Shown here piece after piece: positions 1 to 8,209 of a DNA stretch of 64,000 nucleotides (its first letter is position 1; each line of letters opens with the position of its first letter). Source of the DNA: Streptomyces sp. NBC_01210 (lineage in GTDB: Bacteria; Actinomycetota; Actinomycetes; Streptomycetales; Streptomycetaceae); contig NZ_CP108549.1 in NCBI RefSeq assembly GCF_036010325.1, positions 6,138,001 through 6,202,000 on the forward strand, in the 5' to 3' direction. Both the position numbers and the translations under genes were made by a program. The notes under the pieces are model-generated. The model had not been told where the DNA came from. It was given only the letters and a program-made list of their open reading frames with translations, and did not search any database.

Positions 1-20
1 CGGCGGGGGATTTCCCGCCG
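1..20. terminator. GC-rich hairpin downstream of the DUF3107 gene
   Basis: Perfect 7-bp arms CGGCGGG and CCCGCCG around a 6-nt loop. It lies 38 nt beyond the stop of the leftward DUF3107 gene and could end that transcript or one arriving from outside the window. There is no clean T-run, so this is a likely but not certain terminator. Confidence 0.4.
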
Positions 21-57
21 GGCCCTCTTCTGTCACGCTCCAGTCGCTTGCGACGCC

Positions 58-285
58 CTACAGTGCGCCGAAGCCCACGCGCCGCGTCGCCGGCTCGCCG
101 ATCTCGACGTACGCGATCCGGTCGGCCGGTACGAGGACCTTGCGGCCCTTTTCGTCCGAGAGACTGAGCAGCTGCGCCTTGCCGGCCAGCGCATCGCCGA
201 CCGCGCGCTCGACCTCCTCGGCGGACTGCCCGCTCTCCAGAACGATCTCCCGGGGCGCGTGCTGCACGCCGATCTTGACCTCCAC
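58..285 (-). CDS. DUF3107 family small protein
   Basis: 75-residue protein matching the actinobacterial DUF3107 family (TB9.4-like in mycobacteria), function unknown. The N-terminus reads EVKIGVQHAPREIVLES and the C-terminus ends RRVGFGAL, both typical of the family. The GTG start is preceded by GGAGGG at good spacing. It is cytoplasmic, with no membrane segment or catalytic motif visible. It follows a TetR gene in the same direction, separated by a 130-nt gap containing a hairpin, so it probably has its own promoter; TAATGT near 345 on the minus strand is a candidate -10. The pairing with a TetR gene is conserved in actinobacteria as far as I recall. Confidence 0.9.
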   Translation of the reverse strand: MEVKIGVQHAPREIVLESGQSAEEVERAVGDALAGKAQLLSLSDEKGRKVLVPADRIAYVEIGEPATRRVGFGAL

Positions 286-358
286 GGCTATGTCCCTCCG
301 AACGGTCAGTGTGTTGCGCGGTCAGCCGCGCTGTACGCAGCACACATTAGCCCGGCGA

Positions 359-379
359 GGGGACGCGGCAGGCGTCCCC
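359..379. terminator. Hairpin between TetR and DUF3107 genes
   Basis: Arms GGGGACGC and GCGTCCCC around a 5-nt loop lie just past the stop of the leftward TetR gene. This is consistent with a terminator for that gene. The T-run is absent, as is common in Streptomyces. Confidence 0.4.
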
Positions 380-415
380 GGGAAACGCCAGGAGCGAACA
401 CCCCCCGGTCCCCGG

Positions 416-1057
416 TCAGTGCTGCTCGGTGCCGTGCAGCGGGAAGCCCGCGATGCCCCGCCACGCCAGCGACGTCAGCAGCTGCACCGCCGTTTCGCGC
501 GGGATGCCGGAGCTGCTGGAAAGCCAGTAGCGGGCGACCACCTGGGAGACGCCGCCGAGGCCGACGGCCAGCAGCATGGACTCTTCCTTCGACAGGCCCG
601 TGTCCTCGGCGATGACGTCGGAGATCGCCTCCGCGCACTGCAGCGAGACCCGGTCCACGCGCTCGCGCACCGCGGGCTCGTTCGTCAGGTCCGACTCGAA
701 GACCAGCCGGAAGGCCCCGCCCTCGTCCTCGACGTACGCGAAATAGGCGTCCATCGTCGCGGCGACGCGCAGTTTGTTGTCGGTCGTCGACGCAAGCGCC
801 GTACGGACCGAGAGCAGCAGCGACTCGCAGTGCTGGTCGAGCAGCGCCAGATAGAGCTCGAGCTTGCCCGGGAAGTGCTGGTAGAGCACGGGCTTGCTGA
901 CGCCGGCCCGCTCGGCGATGTCGTCCATGGCGGCCGCGTGATAGCCCTGGGCCACGAAAACTTCCTGGGCAGCGCCCAGAAGCTGGTTCCTGCGGGCTCG
1001 GCGTGGCAGGCGCGTGCCCCGCGGGCGCGCTGCCTCTGTCTGCTCGATGGCTGTCAC
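416..1057 (-). CDS. TetR/AcrR-family transcriptional regulator
   Basis: 213-residue TetR-type repressor. The N-terminal helix-turn-helix is clear: RRNQLLGAAQEVFVAQGYHA followed by MDDIAERAGVSKPVLYQHFPGKLEL. The C-terminal ligand domain is unspecific. The GTG start at 1057 has GGGAGG four nt upstream and gives the usual family length; an in-frame start four codons earlier lacks an RBS. It reads away from the acidic-protein gene and toward DUF3107. In mycobacteria a TetR gene sits in the same position beside DUF3107, so this is a core regulator. Its target is unknown; the palindromes at 1451 and 1507 are the nearest candidate operators. Confidence 0.93.
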   Translation of the reverse strand: MTAIEQTEAARPRGTRLPRRARRNQLLGAAQEVFVAQGYHAAAMDDIAERAGVSKPVLYQHFPGKLELYLALLDQHCESLLLSVRTALASTTDNKLRVAATMDAYFAYVEDEGGAFRLVFESDLTNEPAVRERVDRVSLQCAEAISDVIAEDTGLSKEESMLLAVGLGGVSQVVARYWLSSSSGIPRETAVQLLTSLAWRGIAGFPLHGTEQH

Positions 1058-1204
1058 GCCGCCTCCCAAAAAATTGTTCCTTGCGCGCTGTGCGCCGCGC
1101 CGCCATCGTACTTTTGGGTAACCCGGCTGTGCGTGGTGCGGACGCAGAATTTCACGGACCGGACAGTCGCGGTAGCTCCCGATTCAGGGGCAAAGAGGGG
1201 CAGG

Positions 1205-1423
1205 TCACCGGTAGTCGTCCTCGTCGAGGGCGACAACGCGGGCCTGTTCCGCGGCATCGGCCTCATTCGCGGAGTCCAGGTCGACGATGTCCACATGGTC
1301 GTCGTCGTCGGGCAGCACATCCGCGAGCTGCTCGGCCGCGTCGGCTTCGGGAACCTCTTCGTCGAGCACGGCCTCCTGGTCGTTTGCATCGAAGGTATCC
1401 GGGTCTGTGGGGTCGACAGACAT
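1205..1423 (-). CDS. Small acidic protein, function unknown
   Basis: 72-residue, strongly acidic protein (many D and E, including a run of four D) with no recognisable domain. The ATG at 1423 follows GGAAAG on the minus strand and starts MSVDPTDPDTFDAND. An alternative ATG at 1477 would add 18 basic residues that do not resemble the rest. Acidic small proteins at this position are common in Streptomyces, which supports its being real, but I cannot assign a role. It lies between TetR (same strand) and a divergent hydrolase. Confidence 0.6.
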   Translation of the reverse strand: MSVDPTDPDTFDANDQEAVLDEEVPEADAAEQLADVLPDDDDHVDIVDLDSANEADAAEQARVVALDEDDYR

Positions 1424-1450
1424 GCGGCACCGCTTTCCATGGATAGTGCC

Positions 1451-1470
1451 CCTCCTACGAGCGTAGGAGG
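1451..1470. promoter_or_regulatory. Perfect 9-bp inverted repeat, candidate operator
   Basis: CCTCCTACG-AG-CGTAGGAGG, a perfect palindrome in the divergent space between the acidic-protein gene and the hydrolase gene. The size and symmetry suit a regulator-binding site, possibly for the nearby TetR protein. A transcribed hairpin is the alternative. Confidence 0.35.
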
Positions 1471-1506
1471 TACTCATTCATGACGCTACGCGGTGTGTGA
1501 CGCCGA

Positions 1507-1524
1507 ACACACGATCCAGTGTGT
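1507..1524. promoter_or_regulatory. ACACAC-N6-GTGTGT inverted repeat at hydrolase promoter
   Basis: The inverted repeat ends 10 nt before the -10-like TAACAT (1535-1540) of the hydrolase gene, placing it over the expected -35 region. That position would allow repression. The binding factor is unknown. Confidence 0.35.
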
Positions 1525-1547
1525 GATCGTCTCGTAACATTGCCCGC

Positions 1548-2513
1548 ATGTCTTCGACCGAGCTGCCGGGAGTACGCGCCGTCAACGCCGCCGTGGCCCC
1601 CAAGGTCGCGACCGTCCGGGTCGCGGAGGGCGAGGAGCTGCGCTCCGCGACGCTGCCCGGACTGACGCTCACCGTCAGATCCAGGCCGCCGACGCGCTCC
1701 GGCCTCGCGCCCGCGCTGTATGTGCACGGGCTCGGCGGCTCCTCGCTGAACTGGTCGGCGCTGATGCCGCTGCTCGAAGACATCCTGGACGGTGAGGCGA
1801 TCGACCTGCCCGGTTTCGGGGACTCCCCGCCGCCGGACGACGGCAACTACTCCCTCACCGCCCACGCCAGAGCGGTGATCCGCTATCTGGACGCCCGGGG
1901 CCGCGGCCCCGTACATCTCCTCGGAAACTCCCTGGGTGGAGCGGTCTCCACCCGTGTCGCGGCCGTCCGGCCCGATCTGGTGCGCACGCTCACGCTCGTC
2001 TCGCCCGCGCTGCCGGAGCTCCGCGTGCAGCGCTCCGCCGTGCCCACCGCGCTGATGGCGCTGCCCGGGGGCGCCTCGCTGTTCGGCAGACTGACCAAGG
2101 ACTGGACGGCCGAGCAGCGCACCAAAGGCGTGATGGCGCTCTGCTACGGGGACCCCTCGCGGGTCGACGACGAAGGGCTGCGCAACGCTGTGGAGGAGAT
2201 GGAGCGGCGTATGCGCCTCCCGTACTTCTGGGATGCGATGACTCGTTCCGCGCGCGGCATTGTCGACGCGTACACCTTGGGTGGACAGCACGGGCTGTGG
2301 CGGCAGGCGGAGCGGGTGCTCGCGCCGACGCTGCTTGTTTACGGGGGGCGGGACCAACTCGTCTCGTACCGTATGGCGCGCAAGGCAGCGGCGGCCTTCC
2401 GGGATTCCCGGCTGTTGACGCTCCCGGATGCCGGGCATGTTGCCATGATGGAGTACCCGGAATCAGTCGCCCAGGCTTTCCGGGAACTGCTGAACGACTG
2501 CGACAGGAGCTGA
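1548..2513 (+). CDS. Alpha/beta-fold hydrolase
   Basis: 321-residue alpha/beta hydrolase. The oxyanion-hole motif HGLGG is at 60-64, the nucleophile elbow GNSLGG gives Ser128, the acid is Asp269 in GGRDQL and the base His297 in DAGHVAMMEYP, so the triad is complete. No signal peptide is seen, so it is probably cytoplasmic. The substrate is unknown; relatives include lipases and epoxide-hydrolase-like enzymes. TAACAT lies exactly 7 nt before the ATG, suggesting a leaderless transcript and fixing the start. The DUF3152 gene follows after 7 nt in the same direction, so the two are probably co-transcribed. Confidence 0.9.
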   Translation: MSSTELPGVRAVNAAVAPKVATVRVAEGEELRSATLPGLTLTVRSRPPTRSGLAPALYVHGLGGSSLNWSALMPLLEDILDGEAIDLPGFGDSPPPDDGNYSLTAHARAVIRYLDARGRGPVHLLGNSLGGAVSTRVAAVRPDLVRTLTLVSPALPELRVQRSAVPTALMALPGGASLFGRLTKDWTAEQRTKGVMALCYGDPSRVDDEGLRNAVEEMERRMRLPYFWDAMTRSARGIVDAYTLGGQHGLWRQAERVLAPTLLVYGGRDQLVSYRMARKAAAAFRDSRLLTLPDAGHVAMMEYPESVAQAFRELLNDCDRS

Positions 2514-2520
2514 TCCGGGG

Positions 2521-3831
2521 GTGGGACGACACAGCCGCAAAGGCCCCGCGCCCAAGGGCTCCGACTCCGGAAGCAGCGCCGGTATACCCGGCCCCGGAGT
2601 ATCCGGCACCGGTGAGTGGGAAGCCGTGGGTTCGAGCCCCGGCAGTGGACGGCGCAGACGCAACGCCGCGCCGGGTCCTGAACAGCATGGCTCCTCCGGC
2701 CATGGCCTGCCGCAGGCCCGCGGTGGACACCCCGAGCAGCATGAAGCGGGCGGTGGCTGGGGCGTACCGCCGCAGCGGTACGGGGACCGGCAGGGCGGCG
2801 GCCGGCAGCGGGTGCAGACGCCGATGCCGCCGCGTACGACCGCCTCGGGAGCGGCCCGGATACCGGGCCCGCGACGGGAGTTCGTCGAGGCCTTCGAGCA
2901 GCCCCGGCCCGCAACCGGCCAGGAGCCCGACCCGTACGCCTCCGTCACCGAACGGGGCGACGAGCCGGAACAGGCCACCGAAGCCGCGGCCGAAGCGAGC
3001 GAGGGGAAGCCGGCCAAGGGTGGCAAGGGGCGTGCCTTCACCGGCATCGCGGCCGCCGCGGTGACCACGGTGCTCGCGGTCGTCGTGGCCGGCCACGTCG
3101 CCTCGGACGGTCCGGAGAAGCCGAGCGCACAGGCCGCGGGCAAGGACCGTGCGGGGGCGGAGAGCCCGGCATCCCGCTCGAACGGTCGGCAGGCGCCGCC
3201 CGACGGCGCGGTGAAACCCGCGGTCCCTGCCGCGTACGAGCAGCTGATGGCCGCCCGGTTCCCGATCAACCCCAAACTGACGGCGACGGGTGATTTCGAA
3301 GCGGTGCCCGGCTTCGACAAGGCGCCGGGCAAGGGTCGCAAGATCCGCTACCGGGTGGATATCGAAAAGGGTCTCGGTCTGGACGGCGCGCTGTTCGCCA
3401 AGGCGGTCCAGCAGACCCTGAACGACGACCGGAGCTGGGCGCACGGCGGGGCGATGACCTTCGAGCGGATCTCTTCGGGGGAGCCGGAATTCGTGATCAC
3501 GCTCGCCAGTCCCGGGACCACGGCGACCTGGTGCGCCAAATCCGATCTGGACACGAGCGTCGACAATGTCAGTTGTGATTCGGCGTCGACCGACCGCGTG
3601 ATGATCAATGCGTACCGGTGGGCCCAGGGCTCGGCGACATACGGCGACGAGGCGATGTTCACCTACCGGCAGATGCTCATCAACCACGAGGTCGGGCACC
3701 GGCTCGGGCACGGTCATGTGAACTGCCGCACGCCGGGCTCGCTCGCGCCCGTCATGCAGCAGCAGACCAAATCCCTCGACATCGGCGGGATCAAGTGCCG
3801 CCCCAACCCCTGGGTGTATCCCGGCGGTTGA
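2521..3831 (+). CDS. DUF3152 membrane-anchored zinc metallopeptidase-like protein
   Basis: 436 residues. A long G/P/R-rich, probably disordered N-terminus (1-165) is followed by one transmembrane segment (about 171-193), a linker, and a C-terminal DUF3152 domain (about 235-436). The motif HEVGHRLGHGH has its first His at 390 and reads as HExxH plus a third zinc ligand of the HExxHxxGxxH type. Orientation suggests the catalytic domain is outside the cell. Two Cys pairs in the domain may form disulfides. The GTG start 7 nt after the hydrolase stop has AGGAG 11 nt upstream. The ortholog neighbours moeZ in mycobacteria as far as I recall. Substrate unknown. Confidence 0.85.
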   Translation: MGRHSRKGPAPKGSDSGSSAGIPGPGVSGTGEWEAVGSSPGSGRRRRNAAPGPEQHGSSGHGLPQARGGHPEQHEAGGGWGVPPQRYGDRQGGGRQRVQTPMPPRTTASGAARIPGPRREFVEAFEQPRPATGQEPDPYASVTERGDEPEQATEAAAEASEGKPAKGGKGRAFTGIAAAAVTTVLAVVVAGHVASDGPEKPSAQAAGKDRAGAESPASRSNGRQAPPDGAVKPAVPAAYEQLMAARFPINPKLTATGDFEAVPGFDKAPGKGRKIRYRVDIEKGLGLDGALFAKAVQQTLNDDRSWAHGGAMTFERISSGEPEFVITLASPGTTATWCAKSDLDTSVDNVSCDSASTDRVMINAYRWAQGSATYGDEAMFTYRQMLINHEVGHRLGHGHVNCRTPGSLAPVMQQQTKSLDIGGIKCRPNPWVYPGG

Positions 3832-3841
3832 GCCCAGAGTG

Positions 3842-3857
3842 CGAGACGGGCGTCTCG
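3842..3857. terminator. CGAGACG-GG-CGTCTCG palindrome after the DUF3152 gene
   Basis: Perfect 7-bp arms and a 2-nt centre begin 11 nt past the stop codon. It could be a terminator or, because of the tight centre, a protein-binding site. The 237 nt from here to the next start (4095) hold no gene and no promoter I can call with confidence. Confidence 0.35.
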
Positions 3858-4094
3858 TATCCGGCCCGCGCGCACCGCATGTCAAGGAGCTGGCCGCAGC
3901 CTGACACTCCGTAACTGCAGCGCCCCGTAGCGCGACTGAACGCGACCGGGGTGGGAAAGTTACGTGCATTCACCCCTTCTGGTGGCGTGATGGACAACCG
4001 TCCGTCGCGTCACTGGCGTATCCGCTTACCGTCGTCCCGCTGTGAGCCGCCGGACCAACGGCGGCCGCCCACAAGGGAGATCGGGGGTGCGCTG

Positions 4095-5798
4095 GTGCGG
4101 ATCGGACTGCTTACGGACGGTGGTTATCCATATGCGACGGGTGAGTCCAGGCTGTGGTGCGACCGGCTTGTGCGCGGGCTCGCGCAGCACGAGTTCGACG
4201 TCTACGCGCTGAGCCGCAGCGCCCAGCAGGAGGACCACGGCTGGATCCAGCTCCCGCCGCAGGTGCAGCGGGTGCGCACGGCCCCGCTGTGGGCGCCCGA
4301 GGACGACGGACATACGTACGGACGGCGCGAACGACGCCGCTTCGTCGGCCATTTCAAGGAGCTTGCCACCGCCGTCTGCGCGGAGGGCGAGGGCCAGGGC
4401 GAAGGTTTCGCCGACGCGCTGTACGGACTCGCCGAACTCGCGCGTGAACGCGGCGGGCTCTACGCCGCACTCCGCTCCGAACTCGCCGTGCGTGTCCTCG
4501 AATCCGCATGCCGTGCCCCCGGCACGCGCCGCACCGTGCACGCCGCCACCGTCCCCGACTACCTCGCCTTCGTCGACCAGCTGGAGCGCGCTCTGCGCCC
4601 GCTCTCGCTCGACTGGTACGGCGCGGACTGCCTCGGCGCGGTCGACCTGTGCCATGCCGCGTCCGGCGGCTCCGCCGCCCTGCCCGGCCTGCTGGCCAAA
4701 CGCTTCTTCGGCGTCCCACTGCTGGTCACCGAGTACGGCGTACAACTGCGCGCGCACTACCTCGCCGCGAGGGACGGCGAGCTGACCGCGCCCGTACGGG
4801 CCCTGCTCGCGGCCTTCCAGGGCCGGCTGGCCGCCGAGGTGTACCGGCAGGCGTCCGTCATCACGCCCGGCAATACGCATGCACGCCGCTGGCAGGAGAA
4901 GTGCGGCGCCGACCGAGCCAAGTTGCGGACCGTCTACCCCGGCATGGAGGTGGACCGTTTCGCGGCGGTCGGGGAACCGGTGGGCGAGGCTGCGGGAGAT
5001 GACGACGGCAGCAGCGACCCGCACACCCTCGTCTGGGTCGGCCGGATCGAGCCCGCCAAGGACCTCATCGCACTGCTGCATGCCTTCGCGGAAGTGCGCA
5101 AGGAGGAGCCGCAGGCACGGTTGCGGCTCTTCGGCGCGCCGGTGCAGGGGCCGGAGGCCAGGACCTATCTCGCCCACTGCAAGGCGCTGGCCGCCCAGCT
5201 CTTCCCCGACGAGGCGGCCGACGCGCACGCCGTCGGCGACAACCCGGTCTCCTTCGAGGAGATCGGCGGACCCGAGGCGCCCGAGCTGGCCGACGCGTAC
5301 GCCTCCGGCGGAGTCGTCGTCCTGTCCAGTGTCGTCGAGGGCTTCCCGATCAGCCTGGTCGAGGCGATGTTCTGCGGCCGCGCGACGGTCTCCACGGACG
5401 TCGGCGCGGTCGTCGAAGTCATCGGCGGTACAGGGCTTGTGGTGCCCCCGCGCAATCCGCGGGCCCTCGCGGAAGCCTGCCTCGCGCTGCTGCGCGACCC
5501 CGAGCGCCGTGAACGGCTCGGCGCGGCCGCCCGGGCCCGCGCGCTCGAGCTCTTCACGATCGAGCAGAACCTGACGGCATTTCGCGGCATTTACCTGGAG
5601 CTGATCTCGCACTCCCCGGTACAGCGGGAGGCGGTGAACGCGGACGGTGAGCCGCTGCCCTTCGCCCGTCCCGCCGAGGCGTATGTGCCATGTCACTGGA
5701 CGGGCGGCGGCACCGCGTCGGGCGCCCGCACCCCGCGCTGGGCGGACCGGCCGCGGCTCGTCGGCGCGCTGACCACCGCGAAGGAGGCACGCGCATGA
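4095..5798 (+). CDS. GT4 glycosyltransferase, PelF-like (DUF3492 N-terminal domain)
   Basis: 567-residue retaining glycosyltransferase with GT-B fold. The N-terminus RIGLLTDGGYPYATGESRLW is characteristic of the PelF/DUF3492 group, and the C-terminal half has the GT4 donor-site signature (WVGRIEPAKDL, then EGFPISLVEAMFCGRATVSTDVGAV with the E-x7-E pattern). In Pel systems PelF polymerises the polysaccharide from a UDP-sugar in the cytoplasm; that role here is inference. The GTG at 4095 is the start consistent with family alignment; the GGGAG is somewhat distant. It is first gene of a coupled operon and overlaps the next gene by ATGA. Confidence 0.88.
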   Translation: MRIGLLTDGGYPYATGESRLWCDRLVRGLAQHEFDVYALSRSAQQEDHGWIQLPPQVQRVRTAPLWAPEDDGHTYGRRERRRFVGHFKELATAVCAEGEGQGEGFADALYGLAELARERGGLYAALRSELAVRVLESACRAPGTRRTVHAATVPDYLAFVDQLERALRPLSLDWYGADCLGAVDLCHAASGGSAALPGLLAKRFFGVPLLVTEYGVQLRAHYLAARDGELTAPVRALLAAFQGRLAAEVYRQASVITPGNTHARRWQEKCGADRAKLRTVYPGMEVDRFAAVGEPVGEAAGDDDGSSDPHTLVWVGRIEPAKDLIALLHAFAEVRKEEPQARLRLFGAPVQGPEARTYLAHCKALAAQLFPDEAADAHAVGDNPVSFEEIGGPEAPELADAYASGGVVVLSSVVEGFPISLVEAMFCGRATVSTDVGAVVEVIGGTGLVVPPRNPRALAEACLALLRDPERRERLGAAARARALELFTIEQNLTAFRGIYLELISHSPVQREAVNADGEPLPFARPAEAYVPCHWTGGGTASGARTPRWADRPRLVGALTTAKEARA

Positions 5799-7093
5799 GT
5801 ACGTCCCGAAGTACGTCCCGCAGTACGCCACCCGGTGCGTCCCGCAGTGCGTTCCGTATCACCGCGAGCGCAGCCGCCGACGAACGCGGATCACCCGTCG
5901 GTGCGAGCGGCTGGGACACCCACTCGGCGGCCCACTCGGACAACCAACAGGAGACCCTGCTCGCCGAGGTCCGGGCGGACGGGCCCGCGAAGACGCGCAA
6001 GCCCGCTGCCCGCCGCGGCCCCGCCGACCCCGTCAAGGCGCTCATGCACCACCACCGCGAGCTGTGCGAACGGGCCGTCGACCCCCTGGAGATCGCCGCC
6101 GGTCTCGAGGCGCACGGCGTCACCGACCGGACCGCCGCCCGCTTCCGCCACCGGGACGTCTTCTCGCTCGCCGAGGAGCTGTACGCGCGCGTGCCGCGCG
6201 GAGGGGAATCGACACAGGCCGCCGAACGTCCGGCGCGCGCCGCCGGTCCGAGCGCCGGACGACGGCCCGGCCGCGCCGGACACGCACTCCTCACGCTGCT
6301 GCCGGGCGCCGTCTGCGCCCTCGCCGTCGCCATGCAGTCCATGGAGCCCATAGAGGTTGCGGAAGGCACGGTCCGGCTCGCGGCAGGGGCATTGGGCCTG
6401 TCCGGAGTCGCCGTCGCCCTCGCGCTCTGCCTGCGCCGCGGACCGCTGCGCGCCGCGGGACGCACCGTCCCCGCCGTACGCCTGTGGACACTCTGGCTGC
6501 TCGTGTACGCGGTGTACGGCGAAGGGGCGCAGGCCCAGCTCATCGGCGGCGGTCCCGACGCTTCCTGGCCCATGACCACGGCCCCGCTCGTCGGACTCGC
6601 ACTCGCCGTCGCCCCCGCGGCCTGGTGCGCGCACCTCTTCTCCGTACAGGCGCGGCGCAGGCTCGACGGCAGCCGCGGACTCGAGGAGTTCGCCTCCGGC
6701 GCGCGTCCGCTGCTCCTCGGCGTCGTCGCGCTGTACGTCTGTGCCCTCACCACGCTCCTCGTACTCACCGGCCTCGTCCTCCCTCACAAGGCCCTCGTCC
6801 CCGCCGTCGCCCTCGGCACCCTGCTCTTCCTCGCGCGTCTGCTCATCGTCCACGGCTTCCCCGATTCCGCCGCCGCCGGACTCGCCGCCGCCTGCGCCGT
6901 CGAAGTCGCCGCCCCCGCCCTCCTGCTGGCCGGACGCCTCCCTGGCTGCGGCTTCCTGGCGAGTCCGGTCGAGGCGGCAGTCGGAGCCTGGGGCACCGGA
7001 GCCGTACCCGCTCTCGCCTGCGGCGCCGCCGCCCTCGGCCTGCTGGCCCACGCCACCGCGGCGCTGTCCCGGGCCTCGGCGCACAGCGTCTGA
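5795..7093 (+). CDS. Multi-pass membrane protein of the PelF-like operon
   Basis: 432 residues. About 165 N-terminal residues are soluble and rich in S, R and A, with a segment VDPLEIAAGLEAHGVTDRTAARFRHRDVFSLAEELYARV shared by Streptomyces proteins of this kind. Roughly eight to ten hydrophobic segments follow (from LLTLLPGAVCALAVAM to the end). The start overlaps the glycosyltransferase stop as ATGA, so the two are translationally coupled. It is too short to be a typical 12-TM PelG flippase, but by position it is the obvious candidate for export or assembly of the GT product. Family not otherwise recognised. Confidence 0.8.
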   Translation: MSTSRSTSRSTPPGASRSAFRITASAAADERGSPVGASGWDTHSAAHSDNQQETLLAEVRADGPAKTRKPAARRGPADPVKALMHHHRELCERAVDPLEIAAGLEAHGVTDRTAARFRHRDVFSLAEELYARVPRGGESTQAAERPARAAGPSAGRRPGRAGHALLTLLPGAVCALAVAMQSMEPIEVAEGTVRLAAGALGLSGVAVALALCLRRGPLRAAGRTVPAVRLWTLWLLVYAVYGEGAQAQLIGGGPDASWPMTTAPLVGLALAVAPAAWCAHLFSVQARRRLDGSRGLEEFASGARPLLLGVVALYVCALTTLLVLTGLVLPHKALVPAVALGTLLFLARLLIVHGFPDSAAAGLAAACAVEVAAPALLLAGRLPGCGFLASPVEAAVGAWGTGAVPALACGAAALGLLAHATAALSRASAHSV

Positions 7094-7196
7094 ACCTGCT
7101 GTGGGGCCGACACCGCGTGCGTACCGACATCGCGGGCGTACCCGATTCCAGCACCCAGTACTGCATCGACAGCAACATCCCTAAGGAGAAAGCGAC

Positions 7197-7253
7197 ATGA
7201 CCCCCCTACCCCCTGCTCCGGCCCGTCGGCACCGAGGGGCGGCCGCGCGATGA
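7197..7253 (+). CDS. 18-codon ORF coupled to the epimerase
   Basis: ATG at 7197 is preceded by a strong AAGGAG at 8 nt spacing, and the TGA overlaps the epimerase ATG as ATGA. The peptide would be MTPLPPAPARRHRGAAAR. The epimerase has no good RBS of its own, so this mini-ORF probably delivers ribosomes to it. A leader-peptide or coupling role is inference. The alternative is that only the RBS is used and the peptide is incidental. Confidence 0.5.
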   Translation: MTPLPPAPARRHRGAAAR

Positions 7254-8209
7254 GGGTGCTACTGCTCGGTGCCAATGGATTCCTCGGCCGCTTCGTCGCC
7301 GACCGGCTGCTCGCCGACCCGGCCGTGCACCTCACGGCCCTCGGGCGCGGCGACGACGCCGACGTACGCTTCGACCTCGCCGGCGGCAGCCCGGGCGCGC
7401 TCACCCGCTTCCTCGGCGCCGTCCACCCCGGGGTCGTCATCAACTGCGCGGGCGCCACCCGCGGCGGCGCCCGCGAACTGACCCGCCACAACACCGTCGC
7501 CGTCGCCACCGTCTGCGAGGCCCTGCGCCGCAGCGGTTGCGGCGCCCGGCTCGTCCAGCTCGGCTGCGCCTCCGAGTACGGACCGTCCCAACAGGGATCG
7601 TCGACGGCGGAGGACGCGATCCCGCGTCCCGGCGGCCCCTACGGAGTGAGCAAGCTCGCCGCCACCGAGCTGGTGCTCGGGGCCGGCCTGGACGCCGTCG
7701 TACTCCGCGTCTTCTCGCCCATCGGCCCGGGCACCCCGGCAGGATCCCCGCTCGGCCGCCTCGCCGAGGCGATGCGCCGCGCCATGCAGTCCGGCGACGG
7801 CGAGCTGAAGCTCAGCGGCCTCGGCGTGCAGCGCGACTTCGTCGACGTACGGGACGTGGCGCGCGCCGTGCACGCCGCTTCGCTCTCCGCCGCGCAGGGC
7901 GTGGTCAACATCGGTACGGGACGTGCCGTACGGCTGAGGGACGCGGCCGCCGTCCTCGCCCGGGTCGCCGGCTACGCCGGTGGGCTGCACGAGCTGGACG
8001 CGCCGTCGGGCCGGCCCCCCATCGGCGCCCCGCGCACCGAATCCGTACTGGACCACCTGTCCGTGCCCCCGGCGCCGTACCCCGACGGCTGTGGTGGCTG
8101 GCAGCAGGCGGATGTGCGCACCGCCCGCGACCGGCTCGGCTGGCGCCCCCGTATCAACCTCGAAGAGTCCCTCGCCGACATCTGGATGGAGGCGGCATGC
8201 CGCATCTGA
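7250..8209 (+). CDS. NAD-dependent epimerase/dehydratase
   Basis: 319-residue extended SDR. The Rossmann motif GANGFLG is at the N-terminus, catalytic YGVSK around residues 130-134, and the conserved RDFVDVRDVARAV near 200. These are the features of nucleotide-sugar 4-epimerases and reductases. In this operon the likely job is supply of a UDP-sugar (for instance a galactose or galactosamine form) to the GT4 enzyme; that is inference from context. It overlaps both the upstream 18-codon ORF (4 nt) and the downstream hydrolase (13 nt), so translation is coupled along the operon. Confidence 0.88.
   Translation: MRVLLLGANGFLGRFVADRLLADPAVHLTALGRGDDADVRFDLAGGSPGALTRFLGAVHPGVVINCAGATRGGARELTRHNTVAVATVCEALRRSGCGARLVQLGCASEYGPSQQGSSTAEDAIPRPGGPYGVSKLAATELVLGAGLDAVVLRVFSPIGPGTPAGSPLGRLAEAMRRAMQSGDGELKLSGLGVQRDFVDVRDVARAVHAASLSAAQGVVNIGTGRAVRLRDAAAVLARVAGYAGGLHELDAPSGRPPIGAPRTESVLDHLSVPPAPYPDGCGGWQQADVRTARDRLGWRPRINLEESLADIWMEAACRI

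Noticed and set aside
1480..1500. Six-codon ORF MTLRGV behind AGGAGG
   Set aside because: The SD-like bases are part of the perfect palindrome at 1451-1470, and the ORF is too short to support.
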